This document shows, piece after piece, positions 8,360 through 18,253 of a stretch of 64,000 nucleotides of DNA. How positions within the stretch are numbered: the first letter of the stretch is position 1; each line of letters opens with the position of its first letter. Source of the stretch: Undibacterium piscinae (GTDB lineage Bacteria; Pseudomonadota; Gammaproteobacteria; Burkholderiales; Burkholderiaceae_D). The stretch is from contig CP051152.1 of NCBI GenBank assembly GCA_003970805.2, positions 1,798,001 to 1,862,000 on the forward strand, given 5' to 3'. The notes beneath the pieces were generated by a model. It ran no database searches and was not told where the DNA came from. It saw nothing but the letters and a program-made list of their open reading frames with translations. The translations under genes were made by a program, and so were the position numbers.

Positions 8360-10444
8360 ATGAACCAAACATTATTAGTAGAATTATTTACTGAAGAATT
8401 GCCACCCAAGGCGCTCGCCAAACTGGGCGATGCATTTGCCACAGGCATCTATAACGGTCTGAAGTCGCGCGACTTTTTGGAAAGCGACGCTGTCGTTACC
8501 GGCTACGCCTCACCGCGTCGCCTGGCAGTATCGATCACCAAAGTGCGTGCCACCTCACCGGATAAATTATTACGCGAAAAAGTGTTGCCAGTGTCGGTTG
8601 CCCTCGATGCGGCCGGCAATGCCAGCGCACCGCTGGCCAAGAAACTGGCGGCGATGGGCTTTCCGGATTTGCAAATCAGCGATCTGGAACGCGCCATCGA
8701 TGGCAAGGCCGAAAGTTTTTTCTATAGCCATACGGCACCCGGCACGGCACTAGCGGGCAGCCTGCAAAGCGCACTGGAAGACAGCATCGCCAAATTGCCT
8801 ATCCCTAAAGTGATGAGCTATCAGCGCCCGAATGGCGACACCGTACATTTTGTGCGCCCGGTGCATAGCATAGTCGCATTGCATGGCGCAACTATATTGC
8901 CGCTCGCACTGCTGGGCTTGAGCGCTGATCGCGTGACGCAAGGACATCGTTTCTTGTCGGCTGGCGAAATCAGTATCGCTGATGCCGGCGACTACGCCGC
9001 CGTATTGGCGAATCAAGGTAAAGTGATTGCCAACGTCAGCGAACGTAAGGAAAAAATTCGTAGCGCGCTGCTGGCCAAGGCCGGTGCAGATCTGGTGCTG
9101 ATGCCAGAAACCCTGCTGGATGAAGTGACGGCGCTGGTCGAATGGCCGGTGGTCTATGAATGCAATTTCGAGCAGGAATTTTTGGCGGTACCGCAAGAAT
9201 GTCTGATTTTGACGATGCAGACTAATCAGAAATATTTTGCACTGACCGATACTGATGGTAAATTGCGCTCGCGCTTTTTAATCGTCTCGAATCTGGAAAC
9301 GACAACACCGGAACACATCATTCAGGGTAATGAACGCGTGGTGCGTCCGCGTCTGTCAGATGCCAAATTTTTCTTCGAGCAAGATAAGAAAAAATCGCTG
9401 GAATCACGCCTGCCTATGTTGGCCAATGTGGTGTACCACAACAAGCTGGGCAATCAGGCAGAACGCATGCAAAGGGTAAAAACCCTGGCAGGAAAAATTG
9501 CGCTGGCATTGTCTTCTGATGTCGCACTGGCAGAACGTGGCGCAATGCTCGCCAAGGCCGACTTACTGACCGACATGGTAGGCGAATTCCCTGAGCTGCA
9601 AGGCATCATGGGTACCTATTACGCCGAGCACGATGGCGAACACGCCGAAGTGGCCGCTGCCGCTTCCGAACATTACCAGCCGCGCTTCGCCGGCGACAAT
9701 TTGCCTGCCAGCGCCACCGGCACCGCCGTGGCATTGGCCGACAAGCTGGAAACCCTGGTCGGGATCTGGGGCATAGGTTTACAGCCGACCGGCGACAAAG
9801 ATCCGTTCGCCTTGCGCCGCCATGCTTTAGGCGTATTACGCATGCTGGTGGAAAAACGCTTGCCACTGTCACTGACGCATTTGCTGGCAGATGCGGTCAG
9901 CGTGTTTAGCGGCAATGCCAATTTCAAAGACCCGTCTGCCGATGTCATCAGCTTCTTCTACGACAGGTTGCGCGGCCAATTGCGCGACAAGGGTTTCTCA
10001 CAAAACGAAGTGGAAGCCGTCGTGGCACAATCGCCGGACCATCTGGACAACATCGTCGAACGTCTGCAAGCGGTTCAGGCATTCGCCGCCTTGCCAGAAT
10101 CAGCCTCACTGGCAGCTGCCAACAAGCGTATTACGAACATCCTGAAAAAAGCCGAAGGTACGCCAGGCGCGGTCACTATTACGTTGTTGCAGGAAGCCGC
10201 TGAACAAGGTTTGCATAAGGCAATGGCCGACGTTAAGCCTCTGGTCGATGCAGCATACGGCAAAGGTGACTTTACCGGCGCACTCAAGACTCTGGCCGCA
10301 CTGCGCAGCGAAGTCGATACCTTCTTCAATGACGTGATGGTCAACGCCGAAGACCTAGCGCTACGGAATAATCGCCTGGCCTTGCTGGCCGAATTGCACG
10401 GCATGCTCAATCAGGTAGCGGATATTTCTAAACTGGCCGCGTAA
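8360..10444 (+). CDS. glyS: Glycyl-tRNA synthetase beta subunit
   Basis: Partner of GlyQ, needed for tRNA-Gly recognition and full activity. The 694-residue length fits the family. Recognisable blocks are [15 protein letters not shown] at the N-terminus, YASPRRLAV and [17 protein letters not shown]. The stretch [19 protein letters not shown] leads into the HD-like domain ([23 protein letters not shown]). [21 protein letters not shown] belongs to the C-terminal anticodon-binding region. It lies between glyQ and gmhB with short gaps (68 and 16 bp), consistent with one operon. The frame is intact throughout, in contrast to many other genes here. Confidence 0.96.
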   Translation: MNQTLLVELFTEELPPKALAKLGDAFATGIYNGLKSRDFLESDAVVTGYASPRRLAVSITKVRATSPDKLLREKVLPVSVALDAAGNASAPLAKKLAAMGFPDLQISDLERAIDGKAESFFYSHTAPGTALAGSLQSALEDSIAKLPIPKVMSYQRPNGDTVHFVRPVHSIVALHGATILPLALLGLSADRVTQGHRFLSAGEISIADAGDYAAVLANQGKVIANVSERKEKIRSALLAKAGADLVLMPETLLDEVTALVEWPVVYECNFEQEFLAVPQECLILTMQTNQKYFALTDTDGKLRSRFLIVSNLETTTPEHIIQGNERVVRPRLSDAKFFFEQDKKKSLESRLPMLANVVYHNKLGNQAERMQRVKTLAGKIALALSSDVALAERGAMLAKADLLTDMVGEFPELQGIMGTYYAEHDGEHAEVAAAASEHYQPRFAGDNLPASATGTAVALADKLETLVGIWGIGLQPTGDKDPFALRRHALGVLRMLVEKRLPLSLTHLLADAVSVFSGNANFKDPSADVISFFYDRLRGQLRDKGFSQNEVEAVVAQSPDHLDNIVERLQAVQAFAALPESASLAAANKRITNILKKAEGTPGAVTITLLQEAAEQGLHKAMADVKPLVDAAYGKGDFTGALKTLAALRSEVDTFFNDVMVNAEDLALRNNRLALLAELHGMLNQVADISKLAA

Positions 10445-10460
10445 ACCACAGGAACGCAAG

Positions 10461-11066
10461 ATGAAACTCATCATTCTCGACCGTGACGGCGTAATCAATC
10501 AGGATTCGGATGCCTTCATTAAGTCACCTGACGAATGGCACGCCCTGCCCGGCTCTATGCAGGCAATCGCGCGCCTGAATCAAGCCGGCTACACGGTCGT
10601 CGTTGCGACCAACCAGTCTGGTGTGGCCCGCAAGCTATTTGACATGGCAACGCTAAATGCGATCCATCAAAAAATGCATGCGGCGGCACTACAGGTAGGC
10701 GCGACGATAGATGCGATTTTTTTCTGCCCCCATACCGCCGACGACAGTTGCGATTGCCGCAAGCCCAAGCCTGGCATGCTGCAGGAAATCGGCCGTCGCT
10801 ATGGCGTCAACTTAAAAGGCGTACATAGCGTAGGCGATTCTCTGCGCGATTTACAGTCAGGCTTTGTCATGGGCTGCGTTCCAAATCTGGTGCTGACCGG
10901 CAAGGGACAAAAAACATTGGAAAAAGGCGGGCTGCCGCCCGGCACCCTGATCTACCCTGATCTGGCGGCCATGGTCGATGCACTGTTAAATGCTCAAACA
11001 AGCGCTCCGACAAGCACCCAAACAATTGCCCATACCAGCGCTCCGCCAGAAACTGTAAGTGGCTAA
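10461..11066 (+). CDS. gmhB: D-glycero-beta-D-manno-heptose 1,7-bisphosphate 7-phosphatase
   Basis: HAD-superfamily phosphatase of the ADP-heptose pathway for LPS inner core. The N-terminal catalytic motif LDRDGVIN holds the DxD pair. Motif II is VVVATNQSG. The zinc site characteristic of GmhB is present as CPHTADDSCDC (Cys, His, Cys, Cys). Motif IV is VGDSLRDLQ. The last 25 or so residues form a Thr/Ser/Ala-rich tail after ALLNAQ, longer than usual. The ATG follows AGGAA and lies 16 bp after glyS. In this lineage gmhB commonly sits between glyS and plsC, which supports the call. Confidence 0.93.
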   Translation: MKLIILDRDGVINQDSDAFIKSPDEWHALPGSMQAIARLNQAGYTVVVATNQSGVARKLFDMATLNAIHQKMHAAALQVGATIDAIFFCPHTADDSCDCRKPKPGMLQEIGRRYGVNLKGVHSVGDSLRDLQSGFVMGCVPNLVLTGKGQKTLEKGGLPPGTLIYPDLAAMVDALLNAQTSAPTSTQTIAHTSAPPETVSG

Positions 11067-11167
11067 ATCACGCGCCCGGTGCCGTACGAAAATAACAGCA
11101 GCAATCCCTGAAGCCTGACCCAAACCAGGCATCAGAGAGAATTAACATTTTTAGATTAGAAAATACG

Positions 11168-11920
11168 ATGCTCAAGTTCACGCTTTTTATACGTTCTTTA
11201 TTGTTTTTACTTGTAATGGTTGCCGTGACCGTCATCTGGGCACCGATCTGCATCCTGTTTGCCCCGCTCCCCTACAATCAGCGCTATTACGCCACTGCCC
11301 GCTGGAACGTTTTCATGATCTGGGCGGCCAAAGTGATCTGCGGGATACGCTATCAGACTAAGGGTTTTGAAAATTTTCCGGATGGTCCGGTGATCGTACT
11401 GTCGAAACATCAGTCGGCCTGGGAAACCATTTTTTTGCTGATGGCAACGCCGCGCCCGCTGGTGTTTGTATTTAAAAAATCGATTACCTACATCCCCTTC
11501 TTTGGCTGGGCGATTGCCTTGATGCGCATGATCCCGATTGATCGCAGCAAAGGTAAAGATGCCTTCGCGCAAGTGGTAGTGCAAGGCCGCATCCGTCTGG
11601 CCGATGGCCAGTGGGTGATCATGTTCCCGGAGGGCACGCGCATCCCGGTCGGCCAAAAAGGCCACTATAAAGGCGGTGGCACCCGTCTTGCGGTAGAAAC
11701 CAACACCCCCGTGATTCCTATCGCACTCAATTCCGGTGAGTGCTGGCCAAAAAACTCTTTCCTCAAAAAACCTGGTCTGGTGACCGTTTCGGTAGGCAAA
11801 CCAATTTCACCTGAAGGCTTGACGGCAGCGGAGTTGATGCAGAAAGTGGAAGACTGGATAGAAACTGAAATGCGCGTGATTTCACCGCATGTGTATCAAG
11901 ACGGGCAAGCGAAGAAATAA
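11168..11920 (+). CDS. plsC: 1-acyl-sn-glycerol-3-phosphate acyltransferase (PlsC/LPLAT family)
   Basis: Transfers an acyl chain to lysophosphatidic acid to make phosphatidic acid at the inner membrane. There is an N-terminal membrane helix (SLLFLLVMVAVTVIWAP). The acyltransferase motif I is KHQSAWE, with Glu in place of the usual Asp of HX4D; this variant is frequent in relatives. Motif III is FPEGTR, and the later block is GGGTRLAVETNTPVIPIA. The 250-residue length is normal. Gene order gmhB-plsC-metallopeptidase fits betaproteobacteria. The ribosome-binding site is weak. Acyl specificity cannot be read from the sequence. Confidence 0.9.
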   Translation: MLKFTLFIRSLLFLLVMVAVTVIWAPICILFAPLPYNQRYYATARWNVFMIWAAKVICGIRYQTKGFENFPDGPVIVLSKHQSAWETIFLLMATPRPLVFVFKKSITYIPFFGWAIALMRMIPIDRSKGKDAFAQVVVQGRIRLADGQWVIMFPEGTRIPVGQKGHYKGGGTRLAVETNTPVIPIALNSGECWPKNSFLKKPGLVTVSVGKPISPEGLTAAELMQKVEDWIETEMRVISPHVYQDGQAKK

Positions 11921-11963
11921 TAGCCTTGGGGTAAAATAGCAGCATACTCAGAGGCAATCACCG

Positions 11964-12884
11964 ATGAAATCGACACTGGGACAGGCGATACAAAGAGCCT
12001 TGCAACTGGATTTTTTTAACGATCTTTTCGGCAGCGAAAAATCACATCCGGAAGCGGGCACATCGCCGTCCTTACCATCAGTCACTCCGCCCAAGCTCAC
12101 CGCCACTTCAGACAATGAGCTGCCGTCAGTGGCAACAAACCAACGCAAGATACAACTTCAAGACCAGCTATTGGAATATAGTCTGCTACGTTCCAAACGG
12201 CGCACCATAGGCTTTCTGATCAATCACAATGGCTTGCGCGTGACCGCCCCGCGCTGGGTCAGCATCGCCGACATAGAACTGGCGATACGGGAAAAGCAAC
12301 GCTGGATACTCAGTAAACTGAACGAGCGTCATGAGCGCCAGGCTCGCCGTGAAAAAACCGTGATGCGATGGGAAGACGGTGCAAGATTTTCCTACCTTGG
12401 AAAGCCGCTGACCTTGCGCCTGCTTAACGCCAACGCCGCTAGTGCACGTCACGACGAGGTGCGGCAAGAACTGCTGCTGACGCTGTCACAGAGCGCTACC
12501 CAAGCACTTTCCGCTGAGGCACTTGAGAGTCAGATTAAAGACAAAGTGAAGACCTGGTTACAACAGCAAGCCAAACAAATATTCGCCACACGTATGCCCG
12601 TCTATGCAGAAAAATTAGGGGTACGCTATCAATCGATGTCACTCTCCAGTGCCACCACGCGCTGGGGTTCCTGCACCTCGCAAGGTAAAATCCGCCTTAA
12701 CTGGCGCCTGATCCATTTTGCGCCGGAACTGATCGATTACGTGATCGCCCACGAACTGGCGCATTTACACGAAATGAACCATAGTGAACGCTTCTGGTGC
12801 CATGTACAGTCGGTCTTCCCCGATTTCGAACTGGCCAGGCAGCATTTGCGCCAGCATGCGACTGCTGACTTTCCCGTTCTTTAA
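11964..12884 (+). CDS. YgjP/DUF45-type zinc metallopeptidase-like protein
   Basis: A 306-residue protein with a poorly conserved first 60 residues. The DUF45 domain follows: LLRSKRRTIGFLINHNGLRVTAPRW, then SLSSATTRWGSCTSQGKIRLNWRL and the zinc-binding HELAHLHEMNHSERFW, an HExxH with a downstream His. The family resembles WSS1/SprT proteases, but its substrate in bacteria is not established. The ATG at 11964 is preceded by AGAGG, 43 bp after plsC. It precedes gloA, the usual neighbour in relatives. No signal peptide is seen, so it is probably cytoplasmic. Confidence 0.88.
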   Translation: MKSTLGQAIQRALQLDFFNDLFGSEKSHPEAGTSPSLPSVTPPKLTATSDNELPSVATNQRKIQLQDQLLEYSLLRSKRRTIGFLINHNGLRVTAPRWVSIADIELAIREKQRWILSKLNERHERQARREKTVMRWEDGARFSYLGKPLTLRLLNANAASARHDEVRQELLLTLSQSATQALSAEALESQIKDKVKTWLQQQAKQIFATRMPVYAEKLGVRYQSMSLSSATTRWGSCTSQGKIRLNWRLIHFAPELIDYVIAHELAHLHEMNHSERFWCHVQSVFPDFELARQHLRQHATADFPVL

Positions 12885-12983
12885 GGAGTATCACCATCGA
12901 CATGCTTACGACACAATCAAGACAAGCGCTAACGACCACAAATTAACCATACTCCTACTGAGTATATTTCAAAGAAAGAATGT

Positions 12984-13391
12984 ATGCGGATACTCCACAC
13001 CATGCTGCGCGTCGGCAACCTGCAACGCTCGATAGACTTTTACACCGAAGTACTGGGAATGAAATTACTACGCCAGTCCGATAATCCTGAGTACAAATAC
13101 ACACTGGCTTTTTTAGGTTATGGCAGTAACCCTGAACATACCGAACTGGAGCTAACCTACAACTACGGCACAGATAGCTATGATCTGGGAACTGCCTACG
13201 GCCATATCGCGATTGCGGTACCTGACGCGGCGCAAGCCTGCTCGGCAGTCAAGGCAAAAAATGGCAAGATAACGCGCGAAGCAGGCCCGGTCAAAGGCGG
13301 CAATACGGTGATTGCATTCGTGGAAGATCCGGATGGCTACAAAATTGAACTGATAGAGCGCAAGACGGAACAACAGGTAGTCAGCCTGTAA
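12984..13391 (+). CDS. gloA: Lactoylglutathione lyase (glyoxalase I)
   Basis: Converts the methylglyoxal-glutathione hemithioacetal to S-lactoylglutathione. The 135-residue protein has the glyoxalase I fold motifs. The metal ligands are His5 ([10 protein letters not shown]), the Glu of ELELTYNYG, the His of YGHIAIAV and the Glu of [12 protein letters not shown]. The length equals the family norm. The stop at 13389-13391 is followed immediately by a piece of a receiver domain in another frame, which is not the usual neighbour. Confidence 0.95.
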   Translation: MRILHTMLRVGNLQRSIDFYTEVLGMKLLRQSDNPEYKYTLAFLGYGSNPEHTELELTYNYGTDSYDLGTAYGHIAIAVPDAAQACSAVKAKNGKITREAGPVKGGNTVIAFVEDPDGYKIELIERKTEQQVVSL

Positions 13392-14105
13392 TATTCAAGA
13401 AATGGGGTCACAGTGTGGTCGTCGCCGAGACTGGCAAGCTGGCGATACAACACTTTATGCAAAAACCCTACGACCTCATATTGATGGATATGCAGATGCC
13501 AGAAATGGGCGGCATCGAAGCTACTCAGCTGATACGTCAAATCGAAAACGGCAGCAGCCACATCCCCATCATTGCCATGACGGCCAATGCCATGAATGGC
13601 GACCAGCAACGCTGTCTGGATGCGGGTATGGATATCTGCTAAACCAATTCAGACCCAAGTCTTGCACGACCTCTTGTTGTCGTATGCCAGCCAATTGACA
13701 CAAAATGACAGCACGCCCCGCCCCAGTGTTAGCCCCAAACGGCGGGCCACTGACCTCAGCGATGCGGCACCTGACTTCGATTACGAGGCGGCCTTGCTTA
13801 GAGGCGACCGCGATGTTTTACTCATCATCTCGCCTCTATTTTTAGCGGGATGTGAGAAGCAAGTGCAAGAAATCGCCGATGCAATTGCCCAAAGGGATCA
13901 AACACTCTTACACAGAAGCGCGCATACCATGAAGGGATTGGTGAGTAATTTCATGGCCACCCCAATAGAAAACCTGGCGAAAGAATTGGAGCTGAAGGCT
14001 AGAAATGGAAACTTTGAACGTGTCGAAATTATTTTCTCGGAAATGAAGGTGCAACTTGAACTAATGAACGCGGCATTAAGAAAATTTGTCGCATCGATCC
14101 ACTAG
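13392..14105 (+). pseudogene. Remnant of a hybrid sensor kinase C-terminus: receiver plus Hpt
   Basis: From about 13394 the frame reads FKKWGHSVVVAETGK and then YDLILMDMQMPEMGG. This is a response-regulator receiver that includes the phospho-acceptor Asp but lacks the first beta strand and the acidic DD pair. It stops at 13640. The next frame resumes with AKPIQTQVLHDLL, the end of a receiver (conserved Lys-Pro), and runs into an Hpt domain with the phospho-His segment HRSAHTMKGLVSNF. A few bases are lost near 13629-13637, around GMD. The upstream kinase and HAMP parts are absent; the piece abuts gloA directly. As it stands it cannot fold as a complete receiver. Confidence 0.8.
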
Positions 14106-14222
14106 CAACGCTATCGCAAATTCATCATTCACTATTGAACCAGACACTACTAATAAAAATACACTAGCACCGTAAGAAAAAATAGCAGAATTTAGCGCAC
14201 ACAAAGAACTAGTGATGCGGGC
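14106..14222. other. Short gap between convergent genes
   Basis: AT-rich sequence between the Hpt remnant and the tetR stop. No hairpin with a T run is seen. Confidence 0.4.
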
Positions 14223-14858
14223 TCATGAGTGCTTTTTTTTCGGCAAGCATAGACGTAGCAGGTGTATCGCCTGGCTGCGTTGCCAGCGTAATACATGGCG
14301 TGCTTGCTGCGGCGGCAAGCGTCCCGCCAGCGACAAGGCGGTATCGACCTCGACGTAAAACATGCGTGCAAAAGTCAGTAATTTTTCATCGTCCCAGCGT
14401 GCACCGTAATGACGAAACACCTGCGTCCAAAATCGGGCAGTGACGAGCTCATGCGCTTTTTCCAGCTCGCGCAAACACGGCAGTGACTCCATCAAACTGG
14501 CCAGTAAGCGGTAGCCCCATTCGGTATCGGGTATCGCACTCAACTCTGCATTTACCTGGCGCAGCAGCGCCACGAACGGCAAATCCAGATTATTCAAATC
14601 GGCATACCGTGCATAGACCGCCTGCACCTTGGCGATCCAATTATTCGTAAGCACGCAAAGTATCGCCTCCTTGCTACCGAAATAACGGTATAGCGAAGCG
14701 ATATCTACCCCCGCTTCTTGCGCAATATGGTTGGTAGAGAGCTCGGCGATTCCAGTACGTTCCAGCAACACCAGGGTAGCATTGAGCAGGCGCTCTACCA
14801 TCTGACGCGAGCGAGCCTGCCTAGGCTCACGATAGAACAGGGGATTATCTTCGATCAT
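14223..14858 (-). CDS. TetR/AcrR-family transcriptional regulator
   Basis: The N-terminal DNA-binding domain reads RQARSRQMVERLLNATLVLLERTG, then ELSTNHIAQEAGVDIASLYRYFGSKEAIL, a textbook TetR helix-turn-helix. The C-terminal two thirds is a variable ligand-binding domain. The frame opens at 14903, but the ATG at 14858 (MIEDNPLFYREPRQ) fits the family; the extra 15 residues do not. It is divergent from the amidohydrolase gene. The gap holds a promoter and a 14-bp palindrome, so it probably represses that gene and perhaps itself. The ligand is unknown. Confidence 0.9.
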   Translation of the reverse strand: MIEDNPLFYREPRQARSRQMVERLLNATLVLLERTGIAELSTNHIAQEAGVDIASLYRYFGSKEAILCVLTNNWIAKVQAVYARYADLNNLDLPFVALLRQVNAELSAIPDTEWGYRLLASLMESLPCLRELEKAHELVTARFWTQVFRHYGARWDDEKLLTFARMFYVEVDTALSLAGRLPPQQARHVLRWQRSQAIHLLRLCLPKKKHS

Positions 14859-14896
14859 AGCAAAAAACCATAATGATACAACGTCCAAGGCCGCGC

Positions 14897-14926
14897 TTGA
14901 CACCGCTATATTTACGATCGCATAAT
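14897..14926 (+). promoter_or_regulatory. Sigma-70 promoter for the amidohydrolase gene
   Basis: TTGACA (14897-14902) and CATAAT (14921-14926) are separated by 18 bp on the plus strand. The predicted start lies near 14933, inside or next to the palindrome at 14934-14947. The ATG is at 14985. Confidence 0.7.
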
Positions 14927-14933
14927 TAAAACT

Positions 14934-14947
14934 CCAGTAATTACTGG
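14934..14947. promoter_or_regulatory. Perfect 14-bp palindrome, probable TetR-family operator
   Basis: CCAGTAA-TTACTGG is a perfect dyad placed just downstream of the -10 box of the amidohydrolase promoter, in the gap shared with the divergent tetR gene. Position and symmetry are as expected for a TetR repressor site. Confidence 0.65.
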
Positions 14948-14984
14948 CATTTTAAAAATAAGACGATTAGAAAGTGATGAGACT

Positions 14985-16868
14985 ATGCTTTGGAAAATAT
15001 TTGCGGGTGCCAGTATTCTGGTATTGGGTCTAGTTGGATGTATGTCTGGTGGCGATGGCGCGGCCATCATCAAACCGGCGGCCATCGTATTGAGAGGCGG
15101 CAAGGTCATGACGATGGATGCCAACAACAGCACGGCACAGGCCGTGGCGGTCAACGGCAACCGCATCGTTGCGGTCGGGACCGATCAAGAAATTGCTCGC
15201 TATATAGGCCCAAATACCCAGGTCATCGATTTAAATGGCAAGACCCTATTGCCTGGATTTATTGATTCTCACATACATCCAGTCAGCGGTGCCGAGCGTC
15301 TAGCGCAATGTAGCGTCGATGGGGCAGCTTTATCGGTCGCCGATATCATTAGCTATGCGCTGCAAGATTGCCTGCCCAAGGAAGTCAATCCGGCTGCCGA
15401 CAAATGGATACAAATCGTCAACGTCAATCCGGCTAATTTTTCCGCCAGCGCCACCGATCTCGACCGTATCAGCACTAGCCGTCCGGTGCTGTTGGCCGGT
15501 ATCGATGGCCATACCTCCTGGGTCAATACTAAGGCACTGGCCTTGGCCCATATCGATGCCAACACACCCGACCCTAGCGGTGGCCAGATAGAGCGCGACA
15601 GTCAGGGACTAGCCACAGGATTTTTAAAAGATGCGGCACAAGGATTGGTGATGGCGATTATTCCGGAACTGTCATTGCGCGAGAAACTCACGCTGACCCA
15701 GCAAGCACTCGATCTGGTGCGCTCTAAAGGCATTACCTCTATACAGGATGCCTGGGCCAGCCCGCAAGTGATGGAAGTGTATGAAGCACTGGAAAAAACC
15801 AATCAGCTCAATATGCGGGTACGCGTGAATTTAAAATCGGAAATCATCGATACTGAAGCCGAATATCAACGCCTGCTCACCATCCGTGCCCATTTTGCCG
15901 GACATCCTTTGATACGCGCTGATGGCGTCAAAATTTTTTCGGATGGTGTAATCGAATATCCTACCCAAACCTCGGCCATGATGCTGCCCTTTCTGGATGC
16001 GAATGGTCAGCCCACCGAGAATTTCGGTGGCCGCTATTTTGAACCTAACGTCTTGAATCGCTATGTGGCCAGACTCGATAAAGAGGGCTTTAGTATCAAC
16101 GTGCACTCCATCGGCGATTTCACCACTCATACAGTGCTCGATTCTTTCCAGTATGCCCGCGATAAAAACGGTGTAAGCGACAACCGTCATCAAATTTCGC
16201 ATCTGCAAATCGTCGATCCTGTGGATTTTCCGCGCTTTGCCAAACTCGGCGTAGCCGCCAACATGCAGCTATTTTGGGCTGAACCTGACGAATACACGAT
16301 GGACGCCGTTGCCCCGTTCATCCGTCCAGAAACCCATCGTTATATGTACCCGGCCGCTAGTCTGAAAGCTGCGGGCGCCACCTTGATAGGCGGCAGTGAC
16401 TGGCCAGTAGACGCGATTCCGGGTGACCCGATGCCGAACACACCGCTGGCCTCTACACAAATCGCGATCACCCGTCGAAACGCGCAAAGTGACTCGCCCC
16501 ATTTCGGCGAAATACTGCATATAGAAGAAAGCAGCGATCTGCATACCATGTTAGCGGCCTACACCATTAACGCCGCCAAAGCCCTGAAACAAGACGCCAG
16601 TACCGGCTCCATAGAAGTAGGTAAATTGGCCGATCTGGTAGTGCTCGATAGTGATTTGAGCAGCACCGCGGCCGCGCAAATCGACAAGGTTCAGGTGTTG
16701 TACACCTTATTCAGCGGCGCCATCGTATATGACGCCAGCAAGGTGCAAACTACGCAAAAACTGCAACAAAAGAGAGTAATGCAGAGCAGCGCCATGCGCA
16801 GCGACGGCATGCCGCTTGCGATCAAACGCCAGCGCCGTAGCCACGATATGTGCGGGCACGATCACTAA
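14985..16868 (+). CDS. Lipoprotein amidohydrolase, YtcJ-like family
   Basis: A 627-residue metal-dependent hydrolase. It begins with a lipoprotein signal (ILVLGLVGC, lipobox LVGC), so it is probably anchored in the envelope. The amidohydrolase-3 fold shows VLRGGKVMTMD, the metal motif GFIDSHIHPV, the lid segment GIDGHTSWVNTKALALAH, VKIFSDGVIEY, NVHSIGD and GGSDWPVDAIPGDP. The stretch ALKQDASTGSIEVGKLADLVVLD closes the urease-like barrel. The last 40 residues form a basic, Met- and His-containing tail. The substrate is unknown; relatives include N-substituted formamide deformylases. Control by the divergent TetR protein is likely. Confidence 0.85.
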   Translation: MLWKIFAGASILVLGLVGCMSGGDGAAIIKPAAIVLRGGKVMTMDANNSTAQAVAVNGNRIVAVGTDQEIARYIGPNTQVIDLNGKTLLPGFIDSHIHPVSGAERLAQCSVDGAALSVADIISYALQDCLPKEVNPAADKWIQIVNVNPANFSASATDLDRISTSRPVLLAGIDGHTSWVNTKALALAHIDANTPDPSGGQIERDSQGLATGFLKDAAQGLVMAIIPELSLREKLTLTQQALDLVRSKGITSIQDAWASPQVMEVYEALEKTNQLNMRVRVNLKSEIIDTEAEYQRLLTIRAHFAGHPLIRADGVKIFSDGVIEYPTQTSAMMLPFLDANGQPTENFGGRYFEPNVLNRYVARLDKEGFSINVHSIGDFTTHTVLDSFQYARDKNGVSDNRHQISHLQIVDPVDFPRFAKLGVAANMQLFWAEPDEYTMDAVAPFIRPETHRYMYPAASLKAAGATLIGGSDWPVDAIPGDPMPNTPLASTQIAITRRNAQSDSPHFGEILHIEESSDLHTMLAAYTINAAKALKQDASTGSIEVGKLADLVVLDSDLSSTAAAQIDKVQVLYTLFSGAIVYDASKVQTTQKLQQKRVMQSSAMRSDGMPLAIKRQRRSHDMCGHDH

Positions 16869-16910
16869 GCGCACAGCTACCTAGCACCCACCCGATAAAA
16901 CACGAAGACA

Positions 16911-16932
16911 ACACTGCACCACGGCGCAGTGT
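16911..16932. terminator. Hairpin after the amidohydrolase gene
   Basis: ACACTGC (16911-16917) and GCAGTGT (16926-16932) form a 7-bp stem. It is followed only by ACAAATTTTG, so it is a weak terminator candidate. Confidence 0.4.
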
Positions 16933-16985
16933 ACAAATTTTGTCCAACAACATTAGTCTGCTAACACAGCAATCAGGAGATAAAG

Positions 16986-18131
16986 ATGCATTTTCTCATT
17001 TCTAGCCGCAACAAAAAAGCATCGTTCACGCGCAGCTGCAAAAAACTTTTGCTCACGATTTTGATCACACTTGCAGCCGGCAATCAAGCACTAGCGCAAG
17101 AAGAAAAAGTGTTAAATGTGGCGAACTGGTCGGATTACATAGGTGAAAATACGATTAAAGATTTTGAGAAAGAAACCGGGATCAAAGTACGTTACGATCT
17201 ATTTGATAGCAATGAAGTCTTGCATGCCAAACTAGTGGCTGGGAAAACCGGTTACGACATCGTGGTGCCTTCGTCAAACTGGGCGCAAATACAGATAGAA
17301 GGCGGTCTGTTTCGCCAACTGGATAAAAGCAAGATACCGAATTTATCCAATCTTGATCCGGTACTGAATGCACAAATCGGTAAAATCGATCCGAATAATA
17401 AACACCTGGTCATCTGGCTATGGGGTTTTGACACGCTCGGTATCAACGAAGAAAAGGTCAAGGCGGCACTAGGCAATTTACCTATGCCTGAAAATGCCTG
17501 GGATCTCGTGTTCGATCCTAAATACATTTCAAAACTGAAGTCCTGCGGTGTGTCACTACTCGATGCCGCCTCCGAAGTACTGCCACCAGCCCTGCAATAT
17601 CTGGGCAAATCGCCCTACTCTAAAGTCAATTCTGATTACCAGGATGCAGCCCGCTTATTACAGTCTATCCGGCCCTACGTGACCATGTTTAGCTCGTCCG
17701 GTTACATCAATGAATTAGCCAACGGCTCACTGTGTCTGTCGATGGGCTGGTCGGGCGACATCAATATCGCACGCCAGCGCGCTATTGATGCCAAAAATGG
17801 CAATCATATCGTGACCCTGATCCCCAAAAAAGATCCCACACTATTTTTCGACACAATGGCAGTTCCGGCCGATGCACCGCATCCGAATAATGCAATGGCC
17901 TGGATCAATTTCATTTTACGTCCAGAAATTCATGCCCAGATCACGAATAAAGTCTTGTATGCCAATCCCAATGCGGCTGCCTATAAATTCGTCAGGAAAG
18001 ACATCGCTGACAACAAAACTGTGTATCTCAGTCGCGAGGATATGCAAAAAATGATACCGCCTGAAATGGTCAATTCAGATATCCGTCGCACCATGACACG
18101 CATCTATACCAAATTCAAAACTGGTATCTGA
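16986..18131 (+). CDS. potF: Periplasmic putrescine/spermidine-binding protein (PotF/PotD-like)
   Basis: Solute-binding protein of a polyamine ABC transporter. It has an N-terminal signal peptide with a basic start and hydrophobic core (LLLTILITLAAGNQALAQ). The mature start is LNVANWSDYIGENTIKDFEKETG, highly typical of PotF/PotD. Further blocks are GKTGYDIVVPSSNW, LWGFDTLGINEEKV and MGWSGDINIARQRA. The 381-residue length fits. No permease or ATPase genes follow, so it either works with a transporter elsewhere or is an orphan receptor. It lies 117 bp after the amidohydrolase gene, with good AGGAG before the ATG. Confidence 0.9.
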   Translation: MHFLISSRNKKASFTRSCKKLLLTILITLAAGNQALAQEEKVLNVANWSDYIGENTIKDFEKETGIKVRYDLFDSNEVLHAKLVAGKTGYDIVVPSSNWAQIQIEGGLFRQLDKSKIPNLSNLDPVLNAQIGKIDPNNKHLVIWLWGFDTLGINEEKVKAALGNLPMPENAWDLVFDPKYISKLKSCGVSLLDAASEVLPPALQYLGKSPYSKVNSDYQDAARLLQSIRPYVTMFSSSGYINELANGSLCLSMGWSGDINIARQRAIDAKNGNHIVTLIPKKDPTLFFDTMAVPADAPHPNNAMAWINFILRPEIHAQITNKVLYANPNAAAYKFVRKDIADNKTVYLSREDMQKMIPPEMVNSDIRRTMTRIYTKFKTGI

Positions 18132-18157
18132 TACGGATAAGAGGACAGGCCGCGTCT

Positions 18158-18174
18158 GTCGCCGAAACGGCGAC
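18158..18174 (+). terminator. Hairpin downstream of potF
   Basis: GTCGCCG-AAA-CGGCGAC is a perfect 7-bp stem 27 bp after the potF stop. It lacks a T tract. Confidence 0.45.
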
Positions 18175-18253
18175 ACCGGCTGCGCGCTAGCATTTGCCGC
18201 GTCCAACAAAACACGTAAAAAATATAAACACGTCACCCTTTGAAGGAAGATTC

